NCBI GenBank assembly: GCA_027487675.1
Contig: JAIYDD010000097.1
Coordinates: forward strand, 1 to 42,543
From: Acetobacteraceae bacterium
GTDB lineage: Bacteria > Pseudomonadota > Alphaproteobacteria > Acetobacterales > Acetobacteraceae
Reading direction: 5' to 3'
DNA length: 42,543 nt
Both the position numbers and the translations under genes were made by a program. A model generated the notes under the pieces. It was not told the DNA's origin. It saw only the letters and a list, made by a program, of their open reading frames with translations, and searched no databases. This document shows positions 15,747 through 23,175 of this stretch, in pieces. Positions within the stretch are counted from its first letter, which is position 1; each line of letters begins with the position of its first letter.

Positions 15747-16240
15747 TGGCAGCTCCCCACGCTGCCGGCGGCGCAGAGCCGCTGGCCGTCGGTCCAGCGC
15801 GCGCCGTCCAGGATGGCGTTCGACAGATCCGCGCCCTCCAGCTCCGCCCCCGTCAGGTCGGCGCCCGTCAGGTCGGCGCGGAACAGCCGGGCGCGGCGCA
15901 GGTCGGTGCGCCGCAGCGTCGCGCCGCGCAGGATGGCGCGCGTCAGGTCGGCCTCCCGCAGGTTCGCCTCGGTCAGGTCGGCCTCCGTCAGGTCGGACGA
16001 GACGAAGCGGGCGCCATAGGCCTCCGCCCCCGCCATCCGCGTGCCGACCAGCTTCGCACGTTGCAGCGAGGTGTCGCGGATCACCGCCCGCGTCAGGTCG
16101 GCGCGCGACAGGTCGCGCCCGTCCAGCAGGCAGCGGCGCCAGACGACGCCGGCGGCGGCGGGATCGGTGCAGGCGGCGGCGACGGGCTGCGCGACCAGCA
16201 GGGCGAGCAGCACCAGGGCGGGGATGTGGCGTCGGGGCAC
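15743..16240 (-). CDS. Secreted pentapeptide-repeat protein
   Basis: 165 residues if begun at the GTG at 16240. The N-terminus (PRRHIPALVLLALLVAQPVAAAC) is a Sec signal peptide, perhaps a lipoprotein (AAAC). The mature part holds about eighteen A(D/N)LxxA-type pentapeptides (LSRADLTRAVIRD, LTEADLTEANLREADLTRA, LFRADLTGADLTGAELEGADLSNA), a right-handed quadrilateral beta-helix. An in-frame TTG at 16276 would add 12 residues, but that TTG is the -35 box of the best promoter, which makes it an unlikely start. The stop overlaps the helicase ATG by four bases. Cytoplasmic pentapeptide proteins can mimic DNA and protect gyrase; the signal peptide makes that unlikely here, so the link to the helicase may be only expression. 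Confidence 0.85.
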   Translation of the reverse strand: MPRRHIPALVLLALLVAQPVAAACTDPAAAGVVWRRCLLDGRDLSRADLTRAVIRDTSLQRAKLVGTRMAGAEAYGARFVSSDLTEADLTEANLREADLTRAILRGATLRRTDLRRARLFRADLTGADLTGAELEGADLSNAILDGARWTDGQRLCAAGSVGSCQ

Positions 16241-16247
16241 ACCACGG

Positions 16248-16276
16248 GATATAGAACACAGGACGAACGTCTCCAA
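16248..16276 (-). promoter_or_regulatory. Promoter of the pentapeptide-helicase operon, probably leaderless
   Basis: On the minus strand TTGGAG (16276-16271) and TATATC (16253-16248) are separated by exactly 17 bp, each with 4 of 6 consensus bases, in an otherwise GC-rich region. Seven bases after the -10 box comes the GTG at 16240, so the transcript would begin at or next to the start codon. Inferred from sequence only. Confidence 0.5.
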
Positions 16277-16296
16277 CCGCCCCGCCGGGTCACCTT

Positions 16297-16392
16297 CGCT
16301 TCTGCCGGCGGGCGCTTCTGCCGGCGGGCGCTTCTGCCGGCGGGCGCTTCTGCCTTGGGGCGCTTCTGCCTTGGGGCGCTTCCGGCGGCGGG
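16297..16392. repeat. 16-bp tandem repeat, six copies
   Basis: Units start at 16297, 16313, 16329, 16345, 16361 and 16377. The first three read CGCTTCTGCCGGCGGG, the next two CGCTTCTGCCTTGGGG and the last is an imperfect copy. The array lies in the 261-bp non-coding gap between the divergent pentapeptide gene and the SBF-type transporter. A period of 16 is not a multiple of three and no gene covers it. Ordinary GC-rich sequence without recognisable sites fills 16393-16501. Confidence 0.9.
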
Positions 16393-16501
16393 CGCCCCCG
16401 CGGCGCGGCTAGCCCGGCCCGGCTTGCGCCGCCGCCCCGGCTCGCGTTTGCTCGGGCGCGGCTGCCGGCTTCCCTCTCCTTCCCTCGTCTCGGATTCCCC
16501 C

Positions 16502-17440
16502 TTGGGCGTCTTGCGAAGCTTCCTCGAATGGCTGGCCCGGCACGGCGGGCCCCTGCTTGCGGGCTGCGTGTTCCTGGGCGTCGCCGCGCCGCCGCTGGCG
16601 GCCCTGCTGCGGGAGACGCTGACGGTCACGGTGGCGGGGCTGATGACGCTGGTGCTGCTGCGCATCGACCTGGCGCAGGTGCTCGGCTACCTGCGGCGGC
16701 CGCTGCTGGTCGGGCTGCTGCTGCTGTGGCTGCTGGTGGCCTGCCCGCTGCTGGCCTACGCGCTGGTCCGCGCCGCGGGGATGGATGGGCCGCTCGGCGC
16801 GGCGCTGGTCATCATGGCGACCGGCTGCGCCGCCACCTCCTCGCCTGCCTTCGCACGGCTGGTCGGGCTCGATGCCTCGATCTCGCTGGTGGTGGCGGTG
16901 ATCTCGACGCTGCTGGTCCCCTTCACGGCGCCGCCGCTGGCGCTCGGTCTGCTCGGCATCGACCTGGCGATCTCGATCCAGGGGCTGATGGCGCGGCTGG
17001 CGCTGATCGTCGGGTTGCCGCTGGCGCTGGCCCTGCTGATCCGCCGCGTCGTCCCGGCCGCGCGGCTGCGCGACGTGTCCGGCATGGTGGACGGCACGGT
17101 GGTGCTGCTGCTGGTGTCCTACGGCATCGGCGTGATGGACGGCATGCTGGCGACGCTGCTGGCGGATCCCGCCTGGGTCGCGGCGGGGCTGGCGCTGGCG
17201 TTCGCCGGGAATTTCGGGCTGAACCTGATGACCGTGGCGGCGACATGGCCGGCCGGGCGGCGGCTGGCGCTGGCGACCGGGCTGCTCTCGGGCAACCGGA
17301 ACATGGCGCTCTACCTCGCCGTGCTGCCGGCGGCGACCGAGCCGCGGATCCTGCTGTTCTTCGCGCTTTGCCAGTTCCCGCTCTTCCTCAGCCCCTTCCT
17401 GCTGCGCCCCGTCTACGACCGGCTGCGCGGGCCGGGGTGA
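16502..17440 (+). CDS. SBF-type (bile acid:Na+ symporter-like) membrane transporter
   Basis: About 312 residues with nine to ten membrane helices: FLEWLARHGGPLLAGCVFLG, then TVTVAGLMTLVLLRI, a long helix at LLVGLLLLWLLVACPLLAYA, LGAALVIMATGCAATSSPAF, LVVAVISTLLVPFTAPPLAL and so on to FFALCQFPLFLSPFLL. The helix with ATGCAATSSPAFARL followed by LDASISLVVAVISTLLVP matches the crossover region of the bile acid:sodium symporter/ArsB-Acr3 superfamily. No ATG or GTG precedes the first helix in frame; TTG at 16502 or 16511 are the only candidates and neither has a clear ribosome site, so the start is uncertain. Probably secondary transport of an organic anion. Stands alone after a repeat array. Confidence 0.75.
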   Translation: MGVLRSFLEWLARHGGPLLAGCVFLGVAAPPLAALLRETLTVTVAGLMTLVLLRIDLAQVLGYLRRPLLVGLLLLWLLVACPLLAYALVRAAGMDGPLGAALVIMATGCAATSSPAFARLVGLDASISLVVAVISTLLVPFTAPPLALGLLGIDLAISIQGLMARLALIVGLPLALALLIRRVVPAARLRDVSGMVDGTVVLLLVSYGIGVMDGMLATLLADPAWVAAGLALAFAGNFGLNLMTVAATWPAGRRLALATGLLSGNRNMALYLAVLPAATEPRILLFFALCQFPLFLSPFLLRPVYDRLRGPG

Positions 17441-17477
17441 CCTTTCCGCCGGCCGATTCCAGCCGATGTGAGGCTGG

Positions 17478-17585
17478 TCTAGAGCGTGATCGCCGAAGGG
17501 CGGAACGCCCGAAGGCGTGAATCACGCGGCAAAACAATGGGCTAGACCATGATCGGCGATTCACTCCTCGCCGACCATGGTCTAG
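17478..17585. repeat. Two long CTAG-bounded hairpins
   Basis: Hairpin 1 (17484-17527) has outer arms GCGTGAT/ATCACGC and nested inner arms CGCC/GGCG and GGGCG/CGCCC separated by GAA steps. Hairpin 2 (17542-17585) has 10-base arms CTAGACCATG/CATGGTCTAG and inner arms CGGCGA/TCGCCG. Both begin with a similar sequence (CTAGAGCGTGATCG and CTAGACCATGATCG), so they are diverged copies of one element. They recall the CTAGAGC-TGATC palindromes common between genes in alphaproteobacteria. They lie 31 bp before the next gene's ATG. Confidence 0.7.
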
Positions 17586-17616
17586 GCTCGCCGCCGCAGC
17601 ACCGCAGGAGACGCCC

Positions 17617-18051
17617 ATGCCCGACTGGCCCGACCCACAGCGCCCCGGCATGCCGGCCGACCCGTCCCGTCCCTGGCATTGGGTGACGCGGCGGGAAGGC
17701 GGGGCGGCGCCGCTGCCCGTCGGCTGGAACGGCGCGATGGGCCACTGGATGGTCTGGGACGGCACGAATGTGGGCCCCGAGGAAGCCGCCCGCCGCTTCG
17801 CCTATCTCGGCCCCTGCCTGACGCCGGCCGAGGCCGAGGCCGCGCTGGCCAAGGCGCGGCGGGATGCCGAAGCCGCCACCCGCCCGCCGGCGGAGCCCCG
17901 CGGCCTGGCCGCGCTGGCGGCCTCCGCCATCCCCGATCCGCCGCCGGCGATGGTCTTCCGCAAGGATGCGATCCGCAACCACCTGCTGATCTTCGCCGGC
18001 ACGCTGTTCGGCACGCTGTTCCTGATCGACAAGTTCAACCTTATGCGCTGA
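17617..18051 (+). CDS. Hypothetical protein with C-terminal membrane anchor
   Basis: 144 residues that I do not recognise. A tryptophan/proline-rich N-terminal part (MPDWPDPQRPGMP; HWVTRREGGAAPLPVGWNGA; GHWMVWDGTNVGPEEAARRF) is followed by an Ala-rich helix (residues 67-100), then a basic patch and one hydrophobic helix near the C-terminus (LLIFAGTLFGTLFLID, about residues 123-138) ending KFNLMR. The layout suggests a cytoplasmic domain anchored by its tail in the inner membrane. The ATG has GGAG seven bases upstream. Coding character is supported by the strongly biased third positions and lack of competing frames. Monocistronic, flanked by hairpin elements on both sides. Confidence 0.75.
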   Translation: MPDWPDPQRPGMPADPSRPWHWVTRREGGAAPLPVGWNGAMGHWMVWDGTNVGPEEAARRFAYLGPCLTPAEAEAALAKARRDAEAATRPPAEPRGLAALAASAIPDPPPAMVFRKDAIRNHLLIFAGTLFGTLFLIDKFNLMR

Positions 18052-18122
18052 CGGCGCGCCGCCGGGCCGCCGCACGGCAATCGCATGCGCGGCATGAAAG
18101 CGGGATGTCGTAGCCGGATCCA

Positions 18123-18252
18123 CCCTCTCCCCCCGACGGGGGGAGAGGGCAGGGTGAGGGGGGCGCGAAGCGCCGGCCTGCGCCCCGGATGTCGAAGCGC
18201 CTCCCGCAAGGCGCTGCGTAGCTGTCTCCCTCCCGCCCAGCGCGCGGGAGGG
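18123..18252. terminator. Three hairpins between convergent genes
   Basis: In the 237-bp gap between the 144-residue protein gene and metF are a 12-bp perfect stem with GAC loop (18123-18149, CCCTCTCCCCCC arm), a 7-bp stem (18196-18215, AGCGCCT arm) and a 9-bp stem (18228-18252, CCCTCCCGC arm). No T-run follows, but position between two converging genes fits bidirectional termination. The C-rich first hairpin resembles intergenic palindromes common in GC-rich proteobacteria. Confidence 0.55.
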
Positions 18253-18288
18253 CGAGGCTCTCCGCGTCGGCGCCGGTCTGGTGGTCCG

Positions 18289-19224
18289 TCAGGCCGCCGC
18301 CGCCGGCCGCACCCCCAGCAGGTGCGCGATCGCATAGGCCAGGTCGGCGCGGTTCAGCGTGTAGACGTGGAACTCGTCCACGCCATTGGCCTGCAGCAGC
18401 CGCACCTGCTCGGCCGCGACCACGGCGGCGACCATGCGCCGCGTGTCCTGGTCCTCGTCCAGCCCGTCGAACAGGCGCGCCATCCAGGCGGGGACGGAGG
18501 CGCCGCACATCGCGCTGAACTTCGCCACCTGCTTGAAGTTGGACACCGGCAGGATGCCCGGCACGATCGGCACGGTGATGCCCTTCGCCGCGCAGCGGTC
18601 CAGGAAGCGCAGGTAGATGTCGGTGTCGAAGAAGTACTGGGTGATGGCGCGCGTGGCACCCGCATCGATCTTGCGCTTCAGGAAGTCGAGGTCCGAATCG
18701 GCCGAAGCCGCGGCCGGGTGGCCTTCCGGATAGGCGCCGACGCTGATGTCGAACTCGGCGATGCGGCGCAGGCCGCGCACCAGGTCCTCGGCCTGGGCGT
18801 AGCCGCCCGGATGGGGTTCGTAGCTGCTCGCCCCGGCCGGCGGGTCGCCGCGCAGCGCCACGATGTGCCGCACCCCGGCGTCGAGGTAGCCGCGCGCCAC
18901 CTCGTCCACCTCCTCGCGCGTCGCGCCGACGCAGGTCAGGTGGGCGGCCGGCGTCAGGCTGGTCTCCTTCGCCAGCCGCGCCACCGTCTCATGCGTGCGG
19001 GTGCGCGTGGTGCCGCCGGCGCCGTAGGTGACGGAGACGAAGCGCGGCGCCAGCGGCTCCAGGCGCCGGACCGCGGCCCAGAGCTGCTGTTCCAGCGCCT
19101 CGGTCTTCGGCGGGAAGAACTCGAAGGACAGTTTCGGCGCCGGGCGCTCCATCGGCTGGGGCAGGCCGGACACGCGCGGGCCGGTGAGCCAGCGCTGCAG
19201 GGTCCCCGTCATCGCAATGTTCAT
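18289..19224 (-). CDS. metF: Methylenetetrahydrofolate reductase
   Basis: 311-residue FAD enzyme reducing 5,10-methylene-THF to 5-methyl-THF for methionine synthesis. Seen: LSFEFFPPKTE (about residues 32-42), FVSVTYGAGGTTR (catalytic glutamate and folate region precede and follow), AHLTCVGATREE (about 93), IVALRGDPPAG (about 120), ITQYFFDTDIY (about 194) and VPGILPVSN (about 219). Length is that of the bacterial single-domain enzyme. Two in-frame ATGs lie close together at the start; the first is used. The leader (19225-19290) shows no SAM-II or SAH riboswitch pattern that I can recognise. Divergent from mlaA and alone on its strand, as metF often is in this group. Confidence 0.97.
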   Translation of the reverse strand: MNIAMTGTLQRWLTGPRVSGLPQPMERPAPKLSFEFFPPKTEALEQQLWAAVRRLEPLAPRFVSVTYGAGGTTRTRTHETVARLAKETSLTPAAHLTCVGATREEVDEVARGYLDAGVRHIVALRGDPPAGASSYEPHPGGYAQAEDLVRGLRRIAEFDISVGAYPEGHPAAASADSDLDFLKRKIDAGATRAITQYFFDTDIYLRFLDRCAAKGITVPIVPGILPVSNFKQVAKFSAMCGASVPAWMARLFDGLDEDQDTRRMVAAVVAAEQVRLLQANGVDEFHVYTLNRADLAYAIAHLLGVRPAAAA

Positions 19225-19293
19225 CGACGCTCAAGCTCCAGCATGGCAGCAACCAGGGGCACACCGCGTCACATTCGGACAAGGTCGAGCCCG

Positions 19294-19322
19294 TTCCGCT
19301 TCACGGATGCTCCGCTTATAAG
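19294..19322 (+). promoter_or_regulatory. Candidate mlaA promoter
   Basis: TATAAG (19317-19322) is a 5-of-6 match to the -10 consensus and stands out in GC-rich DNA. TTCCGC lies 17 bp upstream as a weak -35. The box is part of CTTATAAG, which is palindromic, so it could also serve metF on the other strand. The start codon is 64 bp downstream. Confidence 0.35.
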
Positions 19323-19385
19323 GGGCGCCGACCCGCCGCGGGAAGGTCCGCCCCCCGACCGACGCGGCTTCCAGGAGGATCCTGC

Positions 19386-20198
19386 GTGAACGCCCGCCCG
19401 CACCGCCGCCGCCCCGCCCGGGTCATCCTCGCCGCCCTGGCGCTGCTCGGCCTCGCCGCCTGCGCCACCCGGCCGGACCCGACGGACCGCGAGGCGGTGG
19501 CGGAGTTCGAGGCGAACAACGACCCGCTGGAGCCGCTGAACCGCGGCGCCTTCTTCGTGAACGAGGGCATCGACACCCTCGTGCTCCGCCCGGCCGCCGA
19601 GGCCTACCGCATCTTCCTGCCGCCCGAGATCCGCACCGCGATCCGGAACGTGCTGGCCAACCTGCGCAGCCCGGTGATCCTGGTCAACGACCTGCTGCAG
19701 GGCGAGACGCAGCGCGCCGGCGTCACGCTCGGCCGCTTCGTGGTCAACACCACGGTGGGCGTGGGCGGCATCTTCGACGTCGCGACCCGCCAGGGCCTGC
19801 TGGGCCACACGGAGGATTTCGGCCAGACGCTGGCGGTGTTCGGCGCGCCGGAGGGCCCCTACCTGTTCATCCCCGTGCTCGGCCCGTCGAACCCGCGCGA
19901 CCTGGCGGGGTTTGCGGTGGACACCGCCGCCAGCCCGTTCACCTGGGTGAGCGGCAACGACACCTGGCAGGCCGTGAGGATCACGCGCACCGCGCTGACC
20001 GCGCTCGACACCCGCGAAGGGCTGATCGAGACGATCGACGCGGTGCGGAGTTCCTCGCTCGACCCCTATGCCACGCTGCGCAGCGCCTACCGGCAGCGGC
20101 GCAACGTGGAGATCCGCAACGTGCCGTCCGCCGCCTCGCCGGGGGCCGGCGGCACCGGCTTCGGCGTCGGCCGCGGCCTGGAAGGCCAGCGGCGCTGA
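19386..20198 (+). CDS. mlaA: MlaA (VacJ) outer-membrane lipoprotein
   Basis: 270-residue lipoprotein that extracts misplaced phospholipids from the outer leaflet of the outer membrane and hands them to periplasmic MlaC. GTG start with AGGAGG seven bases upstream. Signal peptide with lipobox LAAC (C26). The mature protein shows NDPLEPLNRGAFFVNEGIDT (about residues 45-64), LRSPVILVNDLLQGE, LGRFVVNTTVGVGGIFDVAT (about 117-136) and TLAVFGAPEGPYLFIPVLGP, all standard MlaA wording, plus a Gly-rich tail. mlaC follows 112 bp later. The MlaFEDB transporter genes are not in the window. Confidence 0.97.
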   Translation: MNARPHRRRPARVILAALALLGLAACATRPDPTDREAVAEFEANNDPLEPLNRGAFFVNEGIDTLVLRPAAEAYRIFLPPEIRTAIRNVLANLRSPVILVNDLLQGETQRAGVTLGRFVVNTTVGVGGIFDVATRQGLLGHTEDFGQTLAVFGAPEGPYLFIPVLGPSNPRDLAGFAVDTAASPFTWVSGNDTWQAVRITRTALTALDTREGLIETIDAVRSSSLDPYATLRSAYRQRRNVEIRNVPSAASPGAGGTGFGVGRGLEGQRR

Positions 20199-20310
20199 CT
20201 TGCCGGATGGCGTCCCGCAGGCGCGGCCCCGCCGCGCCACCCCGGGAAGCCTCCGCGCGCCGTTTCCTGCCATGGACCCGCACCGGCCCGACCGCCTCGA
20301 GGAGACAGCC

Positions 20311-20949
20311 ATGACCCTGCTTCACCGCCGTCGCCTGTTCGCCGCCGCCGGCCTCGCCGGCGTGGCCGCCCTGCCGCGCCAGGCCAGCGCCCAGCCGGTC
20401 GACATCGCCCGCGCCACCGGCTTCATCCAAGCCACCGGCAACGAGCTGGCGGCGACCATCAACGCCCAGGGCGCGCCGCTCGCCCAGCGGCGGGAGAGGG
20501 TGGCCGCCATCCTGCGCCGCGCGGTGGACGTCGAGGGCGTCGGCCGCTTCATCCTGGGCCGCTGGTGGCGCACCGCCACCTCCGACCAGCAGGCCGAATA
20601 CCTGCGGCTGTTCGAGGAGGTGCTGATCCGCAACCTCTCGGCCCGCTTCGGGGAATACCAGGGGGTGCGCTTCGCCCTCGGCCGCAGCCAGGCCCGCACC
20701 GAGGACGACGTGCTCGTCAGCACCGTGATCGAGCGCCCGGGCGGCCCGCCCTTCAGCCTGGACTGGCGGGTGGCCGAGGTCGGCGGCCAGCCCCGGGTGG
20801 TGGACGTGATCGCGGAAGGCACCAGCCTGCGCCTGACCACCCGCAGCGAATACAGCAGCGTGATCACGCGCGGCGGCAGCGATGTCGGCGCGCTGCTGGC
20901 CGCCATGCGCCAGCAGATCGCGCAGCTGGCATCGCGCGAAGGCGGCTGA
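20311..20949 (+). CDS. mlaC: MlaC phospholipid-binding periplasmic protein
   Basis: 212-residue periplasmic carrier moving phospholipid between MlaA and the inner-membrane MlaFEDB complex. ATG at 20311 follows GAGGAG and gives a twin-arginine-like or Sec signal (LHRRRLFAAAGLAGVAALPRQASA). Mature features: AAILRRAVDVEGVGRFILGRWWRTATSDQQAEYLRLFEE compressed to the family core 'VDVEGVGRFILGRWWR', then IRNLSARFGEY, DVLVSTVIER, FSLDWRVAE and VDVIAEGTSLRLTTRSEYSS. The order and length match ABC-transporter substrate-binding MlaC proteins. Same operon as mlaA. Confidence 0.95.
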   Translation: MTLLHRRRLFAAAGLAGVAALPRQASAQPVDIARATGFIQATGNELAATINAQGAPLAQRRERVAAILRRAVDVEGVGRFILGRWWRTATSDQQAEYLRLFEEVLIRNLSARFGEYQGVRFALGRSQARTEDDVLVSTVIERPGGPPFSLDWRVAEVGGQPRVVDVIAEGTSLRLTTRSEYSSVITRGGSDVGALLAAMRQQIAQLASREGG

Positions 20950-21067
20950 CGCGGGCCGCCGAGGCGCCGGACCGGCGCGGCCGCGACCGGCCGGGCGCCG
21001 GCCTCCGCCGCCCCGGGCCGCCGTGATGGCGCCGCCGGCCCGCCGCGCGGCCCCGGAGCCCGGACGC

Positions 21068-21086
21068 CGTCCCGCCCGGCGGGACG
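21068..21086. terminator. Hairpin downstream of mlaC
   Basis: CGTCCCGC-CCG-GCGGGACG is a perfect 8-bp stem with a three-base loop in the 243-bp gap between the convergent mlaC and methyltransferase-like genes. No T-run follows. Other GC-rich inverted repeats surround it; nothing else recognisable lies in 20950-21192. Confidence 0.45.
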
Positions 21087-21192
21087 ACCCGCCGGGCCGC
21101 GTCGCTTCGTCGCCCGCCGCGCCCCGAAGCGCCCGCCGGCCTGCCGCTGGCGGCTTCCCGCGCAGGCGGACCCCGGCACCGGCCGCCCGGCG

Positions 21193-22170
21193 TCACCCCG
21201 CCTTCCGCAGGACCGCGTAGCCCAGCGCGCCGTTCGCGCCCTGGAACACCTCCAGCGCCGCCACCGTGCTCGCCGGCACCGCGGCGGCCAGATCGTTCGC
21301 CCAGGCATCCTCGCGCAGCCGCAAGGGCCAGCCGGCCAGCGCATCCAGGTAGCCGGCATCCGTCGCCGCCCCCGCCAGCGGCACGCAGGCAACCAGCCGC
21401 CCGCCGGGCGCGACCAGCCGGAACAGGCCGACGACCAGGGCGCGGGACGCCGCCTCGTCCAGCGCCTCCAGCGGCCGGGCACAGACGACCAGGTCGAAGC
21501 CGCGCACATGCCGCGGATCGTCGAACAGCACATCCGCCCCGCCGCGCCGCGCCACCACCCCCTTCCGTCCGGCCCGCGCCACCTCCTCCACCGCCGCGGC
21601 ATCCTCGTCGAGCGCCAGCCAGCTCCTCGGCAGTTCCGGATCGGCCAGCAGCGCTGCCTCCCGCAGATGCGCGGCGCCGAGCGTCGCCACGCGGCCACCG
21701 GCCGCCTTCGCCACCAGCCGCGCCAGGATCAGCCGCCGCTCGCGCAGCGCCTCGGCCCAGGGGCGGGCCATCAGCATCGCGTGCAGCTCCCGCCCGAGCG
21801 GCGTCGCGCGGGCCAGCAGGGGGGCGAGCGACGCCTCGCCCTCGATGAAGCCGAGCATGACGGCATCGCCCGGGATGCCGCGCGGGCGGTCCCAGCCATG
21901 CGCGGTGAAGGGGTCCTCCAGCGCCGCGGCCGCCATCTCGGTCCCGCGCAGCCAGCCGCGGAGCGACGCCCACGCGGCCGGCGGCAGGCCCTGGCGCAAC
22001 CCGGCGAGCTCGGCGTGCAACTCGCCGAAGGCCCAGGCGACCCAGCCGGCCTCCCCGGCCCGTCCGACCCAGGCCGCCACCCGCTCCTGGAGACGCCTCC
22101 GGGCCTCGTCTGACCGGCCCGCGCCTCCCCGACACCGCATCCGAACCCCCGAAACCCGGCAGGGCGGCAA
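21193..22170 (-). CDS. Class I SAM-dependent methyltransferase-like protein
   Basis: Up to 325 residues; ATG at 22170 or the second ATG ten codons in (MRCRGG) are both possible. The N-terminal 130 residues are helical and resemble no family I know. From about residue 158 a Rossmann methyltransferase core appears: GGRVATLGAAHLREA at the position of SAM motif I, SWLALDEDAAAVEEVAR (acidic end of strand 2), FDLVVCARPLEALDEAASRALV (motif II/III) and LFRLVAPGGRLVACVP (motif III). Motif I lacks the usual GxGxG, so SAM binding may be altered. Layout recalls proteins annotated as extracellular-factor (3-hydroxypalmitate methyl ester) methyltransferases, but I cannot confirm this. Monocistronic, divergent from a LuxR-type regulator. 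Confidence 0.7.
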   Translation of the reverse strand: MPPCRVSGVRMRCRGGAGRSDEARRRLQERVAAWVGRAGEAGWVAWAFGELHAELAGLRQGLPPAAWASLRGWLRGTEMAAAALEDPFTAHGWDRPRGIPGDAVMLGFIEGEASLAPLLARATPLGRELHAMLMARPWAEALRERRLILARLVAKAAGGRVATLGAAHLREAALLADPELPRSWLALDEDAAAVEEVARAGRKGVVARRGGADVLFDDPRHVRGFDLVVCARPLEALDEAASRALVVGLFRLVAPGGRLVACVPLAGAATDAGYLDALAGWPLRLREDAWANDLAAAVPASTVAALEVFQGANGALGYAVLRKAG

Positions 22171-22234
22171 GAGAACCTGCGGGCGGTCGTCAGGAAATCG
22201 TCAAAAATGTGGAGATACCGTGCGGACCGGAGGT

Positions 22235-22244
22235 GGAATATTCC
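22235..22244. promoter_or_regulatory. GGAATATTCC palindrome in divergent promoter region
   Basis: A perfect 10-bp palindrome in the most AT-rich part (about 22195-22245) of the 201-bp gap between the methyltransferase-like gene and the LuxR-type regulator. It could be an operator or part of a -10 region for either gene. No confident promoter could be assigned. Confidence 0.3.
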
Positions 22245-22371
22245 CGCATGACCTTGCGTGCCCGAATCGGCCTGAAGACGTGACACGGACCGCCTGCACC
22301 GCCAGGGCGTGGCGCCGCGCCGCGCCGTGGCTGCCCACCGCGCGCCTGGCGGGGGGAGCGCCCCCGGCGAC

Positions 22372-23064
22372 ATGACCACGGGTTCCGGGCCGGGTCCGTC
22401 CGGCCTTTCCGCCGGCATCAGGCCAGCGCTGCCCCTGCCGTCGCGGGGCGCGCTGCCCTGGCCCCGCGGCGCGTCGCTGCGGTCCGCGCTGCTGCGCCGG
22501 CGGCCGGGCAACGCCGCCGTCGCGCTGCTGGACCGGCTTTTGCTGCCGGTCGGGCTGCTGCGGGGCGACGGCACGCTTCTGTATGCGAATCCCGCCCTGC
22601 GCGCCCTGGCCGGTCGGCGCTTCGGGGTGGCGCTCGGTCCCCGGGGCCGGCTCGACCTTGCCGATGCCGGCGCCGCGCGCAGCCTGGCCGCGGCGCTGCA
22701 TGCCTGCCTGCGCCCCGGCGCGGCGAAGCCTGCCGTGATCCCGGTGCGGCGCGCCGGTTCGCCGGCCCTGCTGCTGCACCTGCACCCGCTGCCGACCGGC
22801 GGCGCGCTGCTGCAACTGGTCGAGCCGCCCTCCGTCGCCGCCGAGATGCCGCGCCCCGCCCGGCTCCGCCTGATGTTCGGCCTGACCCCCGCCGAGGCCG
22901 CGCTGGCCGAGCTGCTGGCCGAGGGCGTGCCCCCCGCCGCGGCGGCGGAACGCCGCGGCGTCGGCATGCCGACGGTCCGCACCCAGATCCGCGCCCTGCT
23001 GGCCAAGACCGGCGCGGCGCGGCTGCACGAGCTGACCGCGCTGCTCGCCCGCGCGGCGCGCTGA
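22372..23064 (+). CDS. LuxR-type (GerE HTH) transcriptional regulator
   Basis: 230 residues from the ATG at 22372; an in-frame ATG 21 codons upstream is the alternative, neither with a strong ribosome site. The central part (about residues 50-140) looks like a PAS-like sensory fold (LLLPVGLLRGDGTLLYANPALRALAG). The C-terminal 60 residues form a GerE helix-turn-helix: FGLTPAEAALAELLAEGVPP, then RRGVGMPTVRTQIRALLAKTGAARLHEL, close to the LuxR/FixJ pattern though the usual I-A-xx-L is AAAAERRGV. No receiver or autoinducer domain. Very Ala/Arg/Leu-rich composition. Divergent from the methyltransferase-like gene, a possible target. Signal unknown. Confidence 0.8.
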   Translation: MTTGSGPGPSGLSAGIRPALPLPSRGALPWPRGASLRSALLRRRPGNAAVALLDRLLLPVGLLRGDGTLLYANPALRALAGRRFGVALGPRGRLDLADAGAARSLAAALHACLRPGAAKPAVIPVRRAGSPALLLHLHPLPTGGALLQLVEPPSVAAEMPRPARLRLMFGLTPAEAALAELLAEGVPPAAAAERRGVGMPTVRTQIRALLAKTGAARLHELTALLARAAR

Positions 23065-23175
23065 TGCCGGGGTCGGGGGCGGGCGATGCCGGCCGGCGGG
23101 CGTGCCGGGCTGCCGGCGTCCCGCCCGCACGGCACGCCCGGGCGCATGGCGCGGCGGACCTTTCGGGTGAGGCTC

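Noticed and set aside
16241-16276. TTG start adding 12 residues to the pentapeptide protein
   Set aside because: The TTG coincides with the -35 box of the best promoter and the GTG at 16240 gives a normal signal peptide.
19225-19290. SAM-II or SAH riboswitch in the metF leader
   Set aside because: The leader is short and I could not find the pseudoknot pattern or conserved loop sequences of either class.
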